This document shows, piece after piece, positions 17,815 to 28,943 of a stretch of DNA of 64,000 bases. The stretch spans positions 3,906,001-3,970,000 of the forward strand of contig NZ_CP012257.1 in the NCBI RefSeq assembly GCF_001277175.1. The letters run 5' to 3'. The notes beneath the pieces are model-generated. The model was not told the origin of the DNA. It ran no database searches and saw only the letters and a program-made list of their open reading frames with translations. Numbering within the stretch: the stretch's first letter is position 1; every line of letters starts with the position of its first letter. This DNA comes from Cronobacter universalis NCTC 9529 (GTDB lineage Bacteria; Pseudomonadota; Gammaproteobacteria; Enterobacterales; Enterobacteriaceae). A program made the translations under genes and the position numbers.

Positions 17815-18618
17815 ATGTTTACCGACACGATCAACAAGTGCGCGGCCAATGCGGCCCGCATCGCTCGCCTCTCGGCAAATAATCCTCTGGGCTTCTGGGT
17901 CAGCTCCGCGATGGCGGGCGCCTACGTCGGGCTCGGCATTATTTTGATTTTCACCCTCGGCAATCTGCTTGACCCTTCGGTTCGCCCGCTGGTGATGGGC
18001 GCCACGTTCGGCATCGCGCTGACGCTGGTTATTATCGCCGGTTCCGAGCTTTTCACCGGGCACACGATGTTTCTGACGCTCGGCGTCAAAGCGGGCGCCA
18101 TCAGCCACGGCCAGATGTGGGCAATCCTGCCGCAGACCTGGCTTGGCAATCTGGTCGGCTCGGTGTTTGTCGCGCTGCTTTACAGCTGGGGCGGCGGCAG
18201 CCTGCTGCCGGTCGACACCAGCCTCGTACATACCGTTGCACTCGCAAAAACCAGCGCGCCGGCGATGGCGCTGTTCTTTAAAGGCGCGCTGTGCAACTGG
18301 CTGGTGTGTCTCGCTATATGGATGGCGATCCGCACCGAAGGGGCGGCGAAATTTATCGCCATCTGGTGGTGTCTGCTGGCCTTTATCGCTTCGGGCTATG
18401 AGCACTCCGTCGCCAACATGACGCTGTTCGCGCTCTCCTGGTTTGGTCATCACAACGAGGCCTTCACACTCAGTGGTATTGGTCATAACCTCTTGTGGGT
18501 AACCCTCGGCAATACGCTCTCTGGCGCCGTGTTCATGGGTTTGGGTTACTGGTATGCTACCCCGAAAGCGGAGCGCCCGCAGCCCGCCGCCCACACCGCA
18601 CCAGAAACCGCCCGTTAA
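17815..18618 (+). CDS. nirC: Nitrite channel NirC (formate/nitrite transporter family)
   Basis: 267 residues with six predicted membrane helices. Family signatures include GFWVSSAMAGAYVGLG and GALCNWLVCLAIWMA, and the GYEHSVANM segment near helix 5. Moves nitrite (and protons) across the inner membrane, feeding NirBD and removing excess. Third gene of nirBDC-cysG; GGATAACC upstream of ATG serves as ribosome-binding site. Confidence 0.97.
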   Translation: MFTDTINKCAANAARIARLSANNPLGFWVSSAMAGAYVGLGIILIFTLGNLLDPSVRPLVMGATFGIALTLVIIAGSELFTGHTMFLTLGVKAGAISHGQMWAILPQTWLGNLVGSVFVALLYSWGGGSLLPVDTSLVHTVALAKTSAPAMALFFKGALCNWLVCLAIWMAIRTEGAAKFIAIWWCLLAFIASGYEHSVANMTLFALSWFGHHNEAFTLSGIGHNLLWVTLGNTLSGAVFMGLGYWYATPKAERPQPAAHTAPETAR

Positions 18619-18639
18619 GCCCGATAAGAAGGATACGCC

Positions 18640-20013
18640 GTGGATCACCTGCCGATATTTTGTCAGTTACGTCATCGCGCCTGCCTGCTGGTCGGCGGCG
18701 GCGATGTCGCAGAACGTAAGGCGCGTCTGCTGCTGGAGGCAGGCGCTGCGCTTACGGTCAACGCGCTTGCCTTCGCGCCGCAGTTTGAAGCCTGGGCTGA
18801 GCAGGGCATGCTGCGCCTGGCGCAGGGCGAGTTTGACGCCACGCTTCTGGATGAGTGCTGGCTGGTGATCGCCGCCACGGATGACGACGCGGTGAATAAT
18901 CAGGTCAGCGAGGCTGCCGAAGCGCGGCGTATTTTCTGCAACGTGGTGGATGCGCCGAAACAGGCGAGCTTCATCATGCCGTCGATTATCGACCGCTCGC
19001 CGCTGATGGTGGCCGTCTCTTCCGGCGGCACGTCGCCCGTGCTGGCGCGTCTGCTGCGCGAAAAGCTCGAAGCGCTGCTGCCTCAACACCTCGGGAAAGT
19101 CGCAGGCTATGCCGGGCAGCTCCGTCGCCGCGTGAAGCAAACCTTCGCCTCGATGAGCGAGCGCCGCCGCTTCTGGGAAAAATTCTTCGTGAACGACCGC
19201 CTCGCGCAGTCGCTGGCCAATGACGATGAACAGGCCGTCGCCCGTATTACCGAAACGCTGCTTGGCGAACCGCTTGATGACCGCGGCGAAGTCGTGCTGG
19301 TGGGCGCAGGCCCCGGCGATCCGGGTTTGCTGACGCTCAAGGGGCTTCAGCAGATCCAGCAGGCGGATATCGTGGTCTACGACCGTCTGGTCTCCGATGA
19401 GATTATGAATCTGGTGCGCCGCGACGCCGATCGCGTGTTCGTCGGCAAACGCGCGGGCTATCACTGCGTGCCGCAGGAGGAGATCAACCAGATCCTGCTG
19501 CGTGAAGCCCAGCGCGGCAAACGCGTCGTGCGCCTGAAAGGCGGCGATCCGTTTATCTTCGGGCGCGGCGGCGAGGAGCTGGAAACGCTCTGCGACGCGG
19601 GCATTCCTTTCTCCGTGGTACCCGGCATCACCGCGGCGTCAGGCTGTTCAGCCTACGCCGGGCTGCCGCTGACCCACCGCGACTACGCGCAGAGCGTGCG
19701 CCTCGTCACCGGGCATCTGAAAAACGGCGGTAAGTTTGACTGGCGTAACCTCGCCGCGGAAAAACAGACGCTGGTGTTTTACATGGGGTTGAACCAGGCG
19801 GCGGCTATTCAGGAAAAACTCATCGAACACGGTATGGATCCGCAGATGCCGGTGGCGCTGGTTGAAAACGGGACCAGCGTAAAACAACGCGTCGTTACCG
19901 GCGTTCTGGCCGAACTTGGCGCGCTGGCGCAGCGCGTGGAAAGCCCAAGCCTGATTATCGTCGGCCGCGTCGTGGCGCTGCGCGATAAACTCAACTGGTT
20001 CTCGTCTAAATAA
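18640..20013 (+). CDS. cysG: Siroheme synthase (trifunctional)
   Basis: 457 residues, equal to E. coli CysG. The GTG at 18640 is used as start ([10 protein letters not shown]), with AAGGA 7-10 nt upstream. The N-terminal half is the NAD-dependent dehydrogenase/ferrochelatase ([20 protein letters not shown]). The C-terminal half, from about residue 216, is uroporphyrinogen-III methyltransferase ([35 protein letters not shown]). Makes siroheme for NirB and sulfite reductase. Last gene of the nir operon, 21 bp after nirC. Confidence 0.98.
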   Translation: MDHLPIFCQLRHRACLLVGGGDVAERKARLLLEAGAALTVNALAFAPQFEAWAEQGMLRLAQGEFDATLLDECWLVIAATDDDAVNNQVSEAAEARRIFCNVVDAPKQASFIMPSIIDRSPLMVAVSSGGTSPVLARLLREKLEALLPQHLGKVAGYAGQLRRRVKQTFASMSERRRFWEKFFVNDRLAQSLANDDEQAVARITETLLGEPLDDRGEVVLVGAGPGDPGLLTLKGLQQIQQADIVVYDRLVSDEIMNLVRRDADRVFVGKRAGYHCVPQEEINQILLREAQRGKRVVRLKGGDPFIFGRGGEELETLCDAGIPFSVVPGITAASGCSAYAGLPLTHRDYAQSVRLVTGHLKNGGKFDWRNLAAEKQTLVFYMGLNQAAAIQEKLIEHGMDPQMPVALVENGTSVKQRVVTGVLAELGALAQRVESPSLIIVGRVVALRDKLNWFSSK

Positions 20014-20021
20014 CCCCTCTC

Positions 20022-20040
20022 GGGCCAGCGCCGCTGGCCT
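20022..20040 (+). terminator. Probable weak terminator or hairpin after cysG
   Basis: GGGCCAGCG and CGCTGGCCT form a GC-rich stem 8 bp after the cysG stop, followed by GAAAATTTCTTTC, which is only moderately T-rich. Confidence 0.5.
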
Positions 20041-20285
20041 GAAAATTTCTTTCGTTATATTTCAAACAGATAACCGGAAAATATATTACATATCGCTAAC
20101 ATGCGGCGATTTTGTGATCTACCTCGCCCACGCCATTCATCATGTGTTGTTATATTCGTTATGCGTCATCTCATCATGAAAACAGCCTGACGGCATTCCG
20201 CGACCCCACCTGACGGGTCGTGCGGCCTCCTGCTGCCTTCATCCGGGCGACGCGCTCTGAATCCTACAACCCTGTTCAATACTAA

Positions 20286-21638
<1,353 letters not shown>

Positions 21639-21659
21639 CCCTGTCTGGAGAGTTGTTTC

Positions 21660-22682
21660 ATGCTGAATATCGATAAAAGCACCGTGGATTTCCTGGTCAC
21701 CGAAAACATGGTTCAGGAAGTGGAGAAGATTCTTGCGAAGGATGTGCCGCGCGTGCACGCCATCGTGGACGAGATGATCAACCGCGGCATCGACCGCATC
21801 TATTTCGTCGCCTGCGGCTCGCCGCTTAACGCGGCGCAGACGGCGAAGCACCTGGCGGACCGTTACTCAAGCCTTCAGGTTTACGCGCTTTCCGGCTGGG
21901 AGTTCTGCGACAACACGCCGCACCGCCTGGATGCGAAGTGCGCGGTGATTGGCGTCTCCGACTACGGCAAAACCGAAGAAGTGATCAGGGCGCTGGAGCT
22001 GGGGGGGGCCTGCGGCGCGCTGACCGCCGCGTTCACCAAACGCCCGGACAGCCCGATCGTGCAGGCCGCCGAACATGTGGTGGCGTATGAAGCCGACTGC
22101 ATCTGGGAAATCCACCTGCTGCTCTGCTACAGCGTGGTGCTGGAGATGATCACCCGCCAGGCGCCGCACGCCGAGATCGGCAAAATCAAAAACGATCTGC
22201 GCAAGCTGCCGCAGGCGCTGGGCCACCTGGTGCGCACCTGGGAAGACAAAGGCCGCCAGCTCGGCGAGCAGGCGTCGCAGTGGCCGATGATCTACACCGT
22301 TTCCGCGGGCCCGCTGCGTCCGCTTGGTTACAAAGAAGGGATCGTGACGCTGATGGAGTTCACCTGGACGCACGGTTCGGTGATTGAGAGCGGCGAATTC
22401 CGCCACGGGCCGCTCGAGATCGTCGAGCCGGGCGTGCCGTTCCTGTTCCTGCTTGGCAACGACGAAAGCCGCCACACGACCGAGCGCGCGATCCGCTTTG
22501 TGCGCGAGCGTACCGATAACGTCATCGTTATCGACTACGCGGAGATTTCCCAGGGGCTGCACCCGTGGCTCGCGCCGTTCCTGATGTTCGTGCCGATGGA
22601 GTGGCTCTGCTACTACCTCTCCATCTACAAAGACCACAACCCGGACGACCGTCGCTACTACGGCGGCATTGTTGAATATTAA
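21660..22682 (+). CDS. frlB: Fructoselysine 6-phosphate deglycase FrlB
   Basis: 340 residues with two SIS (sugar isomerase) domains: VACGSPLNAAQTAKHLADRY and the ESGEFRHGPLEIVEPG active-site segment. Cleaves fructoselysine 6-phosphate to glucose 6-phosphate and lysine. Length equals E. coli FrlB. A run of eight Gs at 22011-22018 encodes part of ELGGACGAL; it is in frame here but is a possible slippage site. Confidence 0.96.
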   Translation: MLNIDKSTVDFLVTENMVQEVEKILAKDVPRVHAIVDEMINRGIDRIYFVACGSPLNAAQTAKHLADRYSSLQVYALSGWEFCDNTPHRLDAKCAVIGVSDYGKTEEVIRALELGGACGALTAAFTKRPDSPIVQAAEHVVAYEADCIWEIHLLLCYSVVLEMITRQAPHAEIGKIKNDLRKLPQALGHLVRTWEDKGRQLGEQASQWPMIYTVSAGPLRPLGYKEGIVTLMEFTWTHGSVIESGEFRHGPLEIVEPGVPFLFLLGNDESRHTTERAIRFVRERTDNVIVIDYAEISQGLHPWLAPFLMFVPMEWLCYYLSIYKDHNPDDRRYYGGIVEY

Positions 22683-22683
22683 T

Positions 22684-22706
22684 CCCCCGCCCGGCCCTTG
22701 CGGGGG
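22684..22706 (+). other. Hairpin between frlB and frlC
   Basis: CCCCCGC (22684-22690) pairs with GCGGGGG (22700-22706) around a 9-nt loop, just after the frlB stop. There is no T-run, so it may adjust mRNA stability inside the operon. Confidence 0.55.
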
Positions 22707-22733
22707 TCGGGCATGGCTGCAAGGAGAAGGGTT

Positions 22734-23564
22734 ATGAAAACGGGTATGTTTACCTGCGGGCATCAGCGGCTGCCGCTGGAGCACGCCTTTCGCGACGCGC
22801 ACGAACTCGGCTATGACGGGCTGGAGCTGTGGGGCGGCAGGCCGCACGCGTTTGCGCCGGATCTCAACGCAGGCGGCATTCGCCAGGTAAAAGAGCTTTC
22901 CCGCGTTTATCAGATGCCGATCATCGGCTACACGCCGGAAACTAACGGCTATCCCTATAACATGATGCTGGGCGACGAGCGGATGCGCCGCGAAAGCCTC
23001 GACATGATCAAGCTCGCGATGGAGATGGCCAAAGAGATGGACGCGGGCTTTACGCTGATCTCCGCCGCCCACGCGGGCTACCTCACCGGGCCTGACGCCA
23101 TCTGGCAACGCCTTGCCGATAACCTGCGCGAGCTGTGCGAATCCGCCGAAGAGATCGGCATCGATCTGCTGCTGGAGCCGCTGACGCCTTATGAATCCAA
23201 CGTCGTGTGCAACGCGAACGACGTGCTGCGGGCGCTCTCGCTGGTACCGTCGCCGCGCCTCTACAGCATGGTCGATATCTGCGCGCCGTTTGTGCAGGGC
23301 GAGCCGGTGATGAGTTACTTCGACAAACTGGGCGATAAGCTGCGCCATCTGCATATCGTCGACAGCGATGGCGCGAGCGACAGCCATTACATCCCCGGCG
23401 AAGGCAAAATGCCGCTGCGCGAGCTGATGCGCGACATTATTGAGCGCGGCTACGACGGCTATTGCACTATCGAGCTGGTCACCATGTATATGAATGAACC
23501 GCGGCTTTACGCCCGCCAGGCGCTGGCGCGCTTTCGCGATCTGCTGCCACAGGAGGCGCTATGA
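22734..23564 (+). CDS. frlC: Fructoselysine 3-epimerase FrlC
   Basis: 276 residues from the ATG at 22734, which is preceded by AAGGAGAAGG and gives the E. coli N-terminus [14 protein letters not shown]; an earlier in-frame start is not supported. TIM-barrel sugar isomerase family: [35 protein letters not shown] and [11 protein letters not shown] include the metal-binding acidic and His residues. Interconverts fructoselysine and psicoselysine so both can be used. It overlaps frlD by 4 bp (ATGA). Confidence 0.96.
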   Translation: MKTGMFTCGHQRLPLEHAFRDAHELGYDGLELWGGRPHAFAPDLNAGGIRQVKELSRVYQMPIIGYTPETNGYPYNMMLGDERMRRESLDMIKLAMEMAKEMDAGFTLISAAHAGYLTGPDAIWQRLADNLRELCESAEEIGIDLLLEPLTPYESNVVCNANDVLRALSLVPSPRLYSMVDICAPFVQGEPVMSYFDKLGDKLRHLHIVDSDGASDSHYIPGEGKMPLRELMRDIIERGYDGYCTIELVTMYMNEPRLYARQALARFRDLLPQEAL

Positions 23565-24346
23565 AAACACTGGCGACGGTCGGCGATAACTGCGTGGATA
23601 TCTACCCGCAGCTTGGCAAAGCGTTTTCCGGCGGCAACGCGGTTAACGTGGCGGTGTACAGCACCCGCTACGGAATGCGGCCCGCCTGCGTCAGCTGGGT
23701 CGGCGATGACGACTATGGCGACATGCTGAAGCAGGATCTGACGTGCCACGGCGTCGATATCTCGCATCTGCATACCAGACCAGGCGTGACGGCGCAGACT
23801 CAGGTGGAGCTTCGCAACAATGACCGCATTCTTGGCGACTATACCGAAGGCGTAATGGCGGACTTTATGGTCAGCGACGAGGATCTGCGCTGGCTGACAG
23901 GGTTCGATATCATTCACTCCGCCATCTGGGGCCATGCCGACGCCGCCTTCCCGGCGCTTCACGCCGCCGGGAAGACGCTGTCGTTTGATTTTGCCGACAA
24001 ATGGGAAAGCCCGCTGTGGCGCACGCTGCCGGAACATCTGGATTATGCGTTTGCCTCCGCGCGCGACGAGACGCCCTGGCTGCGCGACCGCCTGCAAACG
24101 GTGGTGGAGTGCGGCGCGGGCGTCGCCATCGCCACGCTCGGCGAGAACGGCAGCCTGGCGTGGGATGGCGCGCGGTTCTGGCGCATGCCGCCGGAGCAGG
24201 TCGAGGTGGTGGATACGATGGGCGCCGGAGATTCTTACATCGCCGGTTTCCTCTGCGCTGTCGCCGCCGGGCTGCCGCTCGTCGACGCCATGAAGCAGGG
24301 TACGCAGTGCGCGGCGCGAACGCTTGGCTATCACGGCGCCTGGTAA
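23561..24346 (+). CDS. frlD: Fructoselysine 6-kinase FrlD
   Basis: 261 residues of the PfkB/ribokinase family. N-terminal [17 protein letters not shown] binds substrate, and [18 protein letters not shown] holds the catalytic Asp and anion hole. Phosphorylates fructoselysine with ATP, giving the FrlB substrate. Last structural gene of frlABCD; overlaps frlC by 4 bp. Confidence 0.96.
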   Translation: MKTLATVGDNCVDIYPQLGKAFSGGNAVNVAVYSTRYGMRPACVSWVGDDDYGDMLKQDLTCHGVDISHLHTRPGVTAQTQVELRNNDRILGDYTEGVMADFMVSDEDLRWLTGFDIIHSAIWGHADAAFPALHAAGKTLSFDFADKWESPLWRTLPEHLDYAFASARDETPWLRDRLQTVVECGAGVAIATLGENGSLAWDGARFWRMPPEQVEVVDTMGAGDSYIAGFLCAVAAGLPLVDAMKQGTQCAARTLGYHGAW

Positions 24347-24351
24347 GGTCT

Positions 24352-24381
24352 GCGTTGGCGTGACGCAACTCACGCCAACGC
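24352..24381. repeat. Perfect 12-bp inverted repeat between frlD and frlR
   Basis: GCGTTGGCGTGA (24352-24363) and TCACGCCAACGC (24370-24381) flank CGCAAC. The stem is long and GC-rich but lacks a T-run. It could reduce read-through from frlABCD to frlR, stabilise the frl mRNA, or serve as a protein-binding palindrome. Confidence 0.65.
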
Positions 24382-24447
24382 CCTGTCACTCCTCAATAAA
24401 CGCTCTTATAATCATCCCCACGTTTTCTACAACTTCAGGGTCGATAC

Positions 24448-25179
24448 ATGCCAGCTACGGAGCGCTACTCTCATCAACTCCTTTATGCCACCGTCCGCCA
24501 GCGTCTGCTTGATGACATCGGGCAAGGCGTTTACCAGGCCGGGCAGCAGATCCCTACGGAAAGCGAGTTGTGTACGCTCTACAACGTCAGCCGCATCACC
24601 ATTCGCAAGGCGATTAGCGATCTGGTGAAGGATGGCGTCCTGATCCGCTGGCAGGGCAAAGGCACGTTTGTGCAGAGCAAGAAAGTCGAAAACGCCCTGC
24701 TGACCGTGAGCGGCTTTACCGATTTCGGCGTATCGCAGGGCAAGCCCACCAAAGAAGAAGTGATTGAGCAGGCGCGCGTCAGCGCCGATCCGTTCTGCGA
24801 ACGGCTGAATATTCCGGGCGGCGGCGAGATGTTCCTGCTGCGCCGGGTGATGTATCTCGATGGCGAACCGCTGTTTATCGACGCCTCGTGGATCCCGCTC
24901 TCCCGCTACCCGCAGTTTGACGAGATCTACAGCGCGGGCGCGTCAACCTATCAGCTGTTTCAGGAGCGCTTCGGTACGCAGGTGGTGAGCGATAAAAAGA
25001 CCATCGACATTTTCACCGCCACCAAAGCCGAGGCGCAGTGGCTGAAATGCGAACTGGGCGAGCCGCTGTTTCGCATCAGTAAAATCGCCTACGACCAGCA
25101 TCAGAAACCCGTGCACTATTCCGAGTTGTTCTGCCGCGCTAACCGCGTCACGCTGACCATCGACAACCAGCGGCGCTGA
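24448..25179 (+). CDS. frlR: GntR/HutC-family regulator FrlR
   Basis: 243 residues. N-terminal GntR winged helix (about 10-75: GQQIPTESELCTLYNVSRITIRKAI) and C-terminal UTRA effector domain (about 95-235: FLLRRVMYLDGEPLFIDASWIPL). Probable repressor of frlABCD responding to a fructoselysine phosphate or related sugar. Same orientation as the operon, 101 bp after frlD. Length matches E. coli FrlR. Confidence 0.94.
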   Translation: MPATERYSHQLLYATVRQRLLDDIGQGVYQAGQQIPTESELCTLYNVSRITIRKAISDLVKDGVLIRWQGKGTFVQSKKVENALLTVSGFTDFGVSQGKPTKEEVIEQARVSADPFCERLNIPGGGEMFLLRRVMYLDGEPLFIDASWIPLSRYPQFDEIYSAGASTYQLFQERFGTQVVSDKKTIDIFTATKAEAQWLKCELGEPLFRISKIAYDQHQKPVHYSELFCRANRVTLTIDNQRR

Positions 25180-25331
25180 ACACCCGCGCCCGCGAGGTTT
25201 TTCCTGCTGTGCAAGTCCTGTTACTGACGTTGACTTCCCCTGCCTGAAACCGCATAAAGTCGTCCCGTTATGGATGGTCGAAAAAGACATTCATATCAAT
25301 TACTCAGGACACTTTATTAAAGGGATGCACA

Positions 25332-25502
25332 ATGAAACACGTTATAAAACTCGCGATGCTGGCCGCCGTACTCACCTCACTGACCGCCTGCACCGGCCAT
25401 ATCGAAAACAAAAATAAAACCTGTAGCTACGACTATCTGCTTCACCCCGCGATATCGATTTCGAAAATGATCGGCGGCTGCGGCCCGGCGGCGGAGCAGT
25501 AA
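25332..25502 (+). CDS. yhfL: Small lipoprotein YhfL
   Basis: 56 residues, too short for most automatic length cut-offs. Start MKHVIKLAMLAAVLTSLTAC is a lipoprotein signal with a lipobox LTAC (Cys20 would be lipidated), leaving a mature peptide of about 37 residues with Cys33 and Cys50. Length and form match E. coli YhfL; function unknown. In E. coli it lies between cysG and frlA, while here it follows frlR. A perfect terminator follows. Confidence 0.82.
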   Translation: MKHVIKLAMLAAVLTSLTACTGHIENKNKTCSYDYLLHPAISISKMIGGCGPAAEQ

Positions 25503-25524
25503 TGCGCCTGCGCTAAGCAATAAA

Positions 25525-25548
25525 AAACCACCTCCTGAGAGGTGGTTT
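25525..25548 (+). terminator. Hairpin terminator of yhfL
   Basis: AAACCACCTC-CTGA-GAGGTGGTTT, a perfect 10-bp stem 22 bp past the yhfL stop. The T-run is short. Confidence 0.7.
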
Positions 25549-25561
25549 CACGGTGACGGAT

Positions 25562-25586
25562 AAAACCGGGCTGACCCGGTTTTTTA
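25562..25586. terminator. Bidirectional terminator next to the trpS stop
   Basis: AAAACCGGG-CTGA-CCCGGTTTT followed by TTATTAC on the plus strand; on the minus strand it lies directly after trpS. Probably ends both yhfL and trpS transcripts. Confidence 0.75.
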
Positions 25587-26591
25587 TTACGGCTGCGCCA
25601 CAAACCCGATGGCTTCGTACACGTTCTTCAGCGTTTCGCCAGCGTGCGCGCGGGCTTTCTCGGCCCCTTCTTTCATCACGCTTTGCAGGAAGGCTTCGTC
25701 GTTGCGGTAGCGGTGATAGCGTTCCTGAAGCTCGGTGAGCATGCCGGAAACGGCATCCGCCACTTCGCCTTTCAGGTGACCATACATTTTGCCTTCGAAA
25801 TGCTGCTCCAGTTCCGGGATGCTCTGGCCGGTCACGGCGGAGAGGATATCCAGCAGGTTAGAGACGCCCGCTTTGTTCGCCACGTCGTAGCGCACTACCG
25901 GCGGCTCGTCGGAATCGGTCACCGCGCGTTTGATTTTCTTCACAACGGATTTCGGATCTTCCAGCAGGCCGATGACGTTATTGCGGTTGTCATCCGACTT
26001 GGACATCTTTTTGGTCGGCTCCAGCAGCGACATCACGCGCGCGCCCGATTTCGGGATGAACGGCTCCGGCACGCGGAAAATGTCGCCGTAGATGGCGTTG
26101 AAGCGCTGCGCGATATCGCGGCTCAGCTCCAGGTGCTGCTTCTGATCTTCGCCCACCGGCACCAGATTGGTCTGGTACAGCAGGATATCCGCCGCCATCA
26201 GCACCGGGTAATCAAACAGACCGGCGTTGATGTTTTCCGCGTAGCGCGCGGATTTGTCTTTGAACTGCGTCATGCGGCTCAGTTCGCCGAAATAGGTGTA
26301 GCAGTTCAGCGCCCAGCCCAGCTGCGCGTGCTCCGGCACATGAGACTGCACGAAGATGGTGCTCTTTTTCGGATCGATGCCGCAGGCGAGATAGAGCGCC
26401 AGCGTATCCAGCGTGGCTTTGCGCAGCGCGGCTGGGTCCTGACGCACAGTGATGGCATGCTGATCCACGATGCAGTAGATGCAGTGGTAATCATCCTGCA
26501 TGTTAACCCACTGACGCAGCGCACCCATGTAGTTACCGATGGTCAGTTCTCCGGATGGCTGTGCGCCACTAAAAACGATGGGCTTACTCAT
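25587..26591 (-). CDS. trpS: Tryptophanyl-tRNA synthetase
   Basis: 334 residues, class I aminoacyl-tRNA synthetase. The HIGH-like motif is [14 protein letters not shown] near the N-terminus and the KMSKS motif is intact ([12 protein letters not shown]). Charges tRNA-Trp. Overlaps gph by 8 bp and ends the rpe-gph-trpS minus-strand series, as in E. coli. Confidence 0.98.
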   Translation of the reverse strand: MSKPIVFSGAQPSGELTIGNYMGALRQWVNMQDDYHCIYCIVDQHAITVRQDPAALRKATLDTLALYLACGIDPKKSTIFVQSHVPEHAQLGWALNCYTYFGELSRMTQFKDKSARYAENINAGLFDYPVLMAADILLYQTNLVPVGEDQKQHLELSRDIAQRFNAIYGDIFRVPEPFIPKSGARVMSLLEPTKKMSKSDDNRNNVIGLLEDPKSVVKKIKRAVTDSDEPPVVRYDVANKAGVSNLLDILSAVTGQSIPELEQHFEGKMYGHLKGEVADAVSGMLTELQERYHRYRNDEAFLQSVMKEGAEKARAHAGETLKNVYEAIGFVAQP

Positions 26592-27342
26592 TTTTCAATT
26601 CCTGATTGTCACTGTGGGGGAGCCCGAACGCGGGCAGTAAGTCGCGGAAATGGTCAAAGACGAAATCCGGGTGGCTTAACGTTATCGCTTCGCCGTAGTT
26701 ATAGCCATAGCTCAGACCGACGCTTGCGCAGCCAGCGGCCTGCGCCGCCTGAATATCATTGCGTGAATCGCCGACAAAGAGCAACTCCTGCGCCGTGACC
26801 CGCAACGCGTCCATGACTTTGTGCAGCGGTTCCGGGTGCGGTTTTTTATTCTGCACATCATCGCCGCCGATAATAATGCTGAAATAGTCTGCGATACCGA
26901 GCGATTCCAGCATCGGGGCCACAAACGGCGTCGGCTTATTGGTGACCAGCCCGAGCGCAAGGCCATGACGGCGCAGCGCGTCAAGCGTCCCGGCCACATC
27001 CGGGAACAGCGCGCTGCCCCCCTCGACGGCCTCGCCATAATAGCGGTCAAACAGACGGCGCATCATGCGGCGCTGTTCTTCTTCCGGGATAGCGTCAGTT
27101 TCCGCCGGCTTGCCCGCGGCGGCGCGAAGCGTAGCTTTCTCCTGACGCGCCCAGTTCAGCGCGCGCTCAACCAGCACATCGGCGCCGTTGCCAATCCAGG
27201 TGATAACGCGCGCGTCGCCCGCGGTCGGCAGCTCCAGCGCATAGAGCGCGTTATCCACGGCCCAGGTCAGACCCGGCGCGCTGTCTACCAGCGTACCGTC
27301 GAGATCGAAGGCGACAGCGCGGATTTTTTGCAGCTTATCCAT
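26584..27342 (-). CDS. gph: Phosphoglycolate phosphatase
   Basis: 252 residues from the ATG at 27340-27342 ([21 protein letters not shown]). HAD superfamily: motif [10 protein letters not shown], motif II VTNKP, motif III and IV around KPHPEPLHK and [12 protein letters not shown]. Removes phosphate from 2-phosphoglycolate, a product of DNA 3'-end repair. It overlaps rpe by 8 bp and trpS by 8 bp, so the three are tightly coupled. Confidence 0.97.
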   Translation of the reverse strand: MDKLQKIRAVAFDLDGTLVDSAPGLTWAVDNALYALELPTAGDARVITWIGNGADVLVERALNWARQEKATLRAAAGKPAETDAIPEEEQRRMMRRLFDRYYGEAVEGGSALFPDVAGTLDALRRHGLALGLVTNKPTPFVAPMLESLGIADYFSIIIGGDDVQNKKPHPEPLHKVMDALRVTAQELLFVGDSRNDIQAAQAAGCASVGLSYGYNYGEAITLSHPDFVFDHFRDLLPAFGLPHSDNQELKNE

Positions 27343-28012
27343 GAGAAACCTTCGCCAGCTCGCTACGCATATCGTTAATGACTTTCTGATAATCCGGCTC
27401 GTTGAAAATGGCCGAGCCCGCGACAAACATATCGGCACCCGCCGCGGCGATAGCGCCGATATTGCTGACCTTCACGCCGCCGTCCACTTCCAGACGAATG
27501 TCGCGCCCGGACGCGTCGATGCGCTGGCGCACTTCTTTAAGCTTCTCAAGCGTCTGCGGGATAAACGACTGACCGCCGAAGCCGGGGTTGACCGACATCA
27601 GCAGAATGACGTCCAGTTTATCCATCACGTAATCGAGATAGCTCAGCGGCGTCGCCGGATTAAAGACCAGGCCCGCTTTGCAGCCGTGTTCTTTGATCAG
27701 TTGCAGCGAACGATCGATATGCTCGGAGGCTTCCGGGTGGAACGTAATGATGCTGGCGCCCGCCCCGGCGAAATCGGGGATCAGGCGATCCACGGGTTTC
27801 ACCATCAGATGCACGTCGATGGGCGCGGTAATGCCGTAATCGCGCAGCGCCTTCAGGACCATCGGCCCGATGGTGAGGTTGGGCACATAATGGTTATCCA
27901 TAACATCGAAATGGACGACGTCGGCACCGGCGGCCAGCACCCGTGCGGTGTCTTCACCCAGCCGGGCAAAGTCGGCCGACAGAATCGAGGGGGCAATCAA
28001 AAACTGTTTCAT
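27335..28012 (-). CDS. rpe: Ribulose-phosphate 3-epimerase
   Basis: 225 residues from [19 protein letters not shown], identical in length to E. coli Rpe; an ATG four codons upstream is possible but not conserved. TIM-barrel metal ligands are in [20 protein letters not shown] and LEVDGGVK. Interconverts ribulose 5-phosphate and xylulose 5-phosphate in the pentose phosphate pathway. First gene of rpe-gph-trpS, 44 bp after dam. Confidence 0.97.
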   Translation of the reverse strand: MKQFLIAPSILSADFARLGEDTARVLAAGADVVHFDVMDNHYVPNLTIGPMVLKALRDYGITAPIDVHLMVKPVDRLIPDFAGAGASIITFHPEASEHIDRSLQLIKEHGCKAGLVFNPATPLSYLDYVMDKLDVILLMSVNPGFGGQSFIPQTLEKLKEVRQRIDASGRDIRLEVDGGVKVSNIGAIAAAGADMFVAGSAIFNEPDYQKVINDMRSELAKVSHG

Positions 28013-28056
28013 CCGCTTCTCCATTAAGTCTTGTGTGTATGGCGGACGGAACCGGC

Positions 28057-28875
28057 TCAGGCTTCGTAGAGCGCCAGCAGTTCGTCCACCTTTCTGCGCG
28101 TGCCGCCATTGCTGCTGATGCTGCGTCGTACCCGCACCTTATGCAGCTTCGCCTGCTGATACCACTGGCGGGTCAGCTCGGTATCGTGGTTGGAAATGAG
28201 CACCGGAATGCGCTGGCTTTGCAGCCCTTCCGCAAGCTGCGCCAGATGCCGCTGCTGTTCCAGATTAAAGCTGTTCGTATGATAAGCCGTAAAGTTCGCG
28301 GTGGCGGAAAGCGGCGCGTAAGGCGGATCGCAATAGACTACCGCGCTGTTTTCCTGGTGCGCCCGCGCCATGCTGGCGTCGTAGGATTCGCAGATAAACA
28401 GCGCGTTCTGGGCGCGCTCCGCAAAATGGTACAGCTCCGTCTCCGGGAAATAGGGCTTTTTATAGCGACCAAACGGCACGTTGAACTCGCCGCGCAGATT
28501 GTAGCGGCACAGCCCGTTGTAACCGTGGCGATTGAGATACAAAAAGAGCAATGCGCGGCGGAATTCGTCCCGGCTCTGGTTAAACTCTTCGCGCAGCTGA
28601 TAGTACACCTCAGCCTGATTATGCTCGGCGGTAAACAGCAGGCGCGCTTCACTGACGTAATCGTCAGTTTTATCTTTCACCGTGGTGTAGAGGCTTATCA
28701 GATCGCTGTTGATGTCTGACAACACATAGCGCGAATAGTCGGTGTTGAGAAAAACCGACCCCGCGCCGACGAAGGGCTCGATAAGACACTCCCTTTCAGG
28801 GAGATGACGTTTGATATCGTCGAGCAGGGGGTATTTCCCCCCTGCCCATTTAAGAAAAGCGCGATGTTTTTTCAT
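28057..28875 (-). CDS. dam: DNA adenine methyltransferase Dam
   Basis: 272 residues. AdoMet-binding motif in [12 protein letters not shown], catalytic motif DPPY ([12 protein letters not shown]), and the N-terminal [18 protein letters not shown] of the GATC methylase family. Methylates adenine in GATC, directing mismatch repair and timing of replication initiation. The C-terminus stops at LLALYEA, several residues shorter than E. coli Dam (278). Lies between damX and rpe as in E. coli. Confidence 0.97.
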   Translation of the reverse strand: MKKHRAFLKWAGGKYPLLDDIKRHLPERECLIEPFVGAGSVFLNTDYSRYVLSDINSDLISLYTTVKDKTDDYVSEARLLFTAEHNQAEVYYQLREEFNQSRDEFRRALLFLYLNRHGYNGLCRYNLRGEFNVPFGRYKKPYFPETELYHFAERAQNALFICESYDASMARAHQENSAVVYCDPPYAPLSATANFTAYHTNSFNLEQQRHLAQLAEGLQSQRIPVLISNHDTELTRQWYQQAKLHKVRVRRSISSNGGTRRKVDELLALYEA

Positions 28876-28943
28876 GCTGCCTGATTAATTCATACCTTCC
28901 CACGCTGTGGAGAAGGCTCCGACAGCATACTGCGCTTTACTCA

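Noticed and set aside
17670..17882. 70-codon frame entering nirC
   Set aside because: Runs out of the hairpin array into nirC in the wrong frame; no family resemblance.
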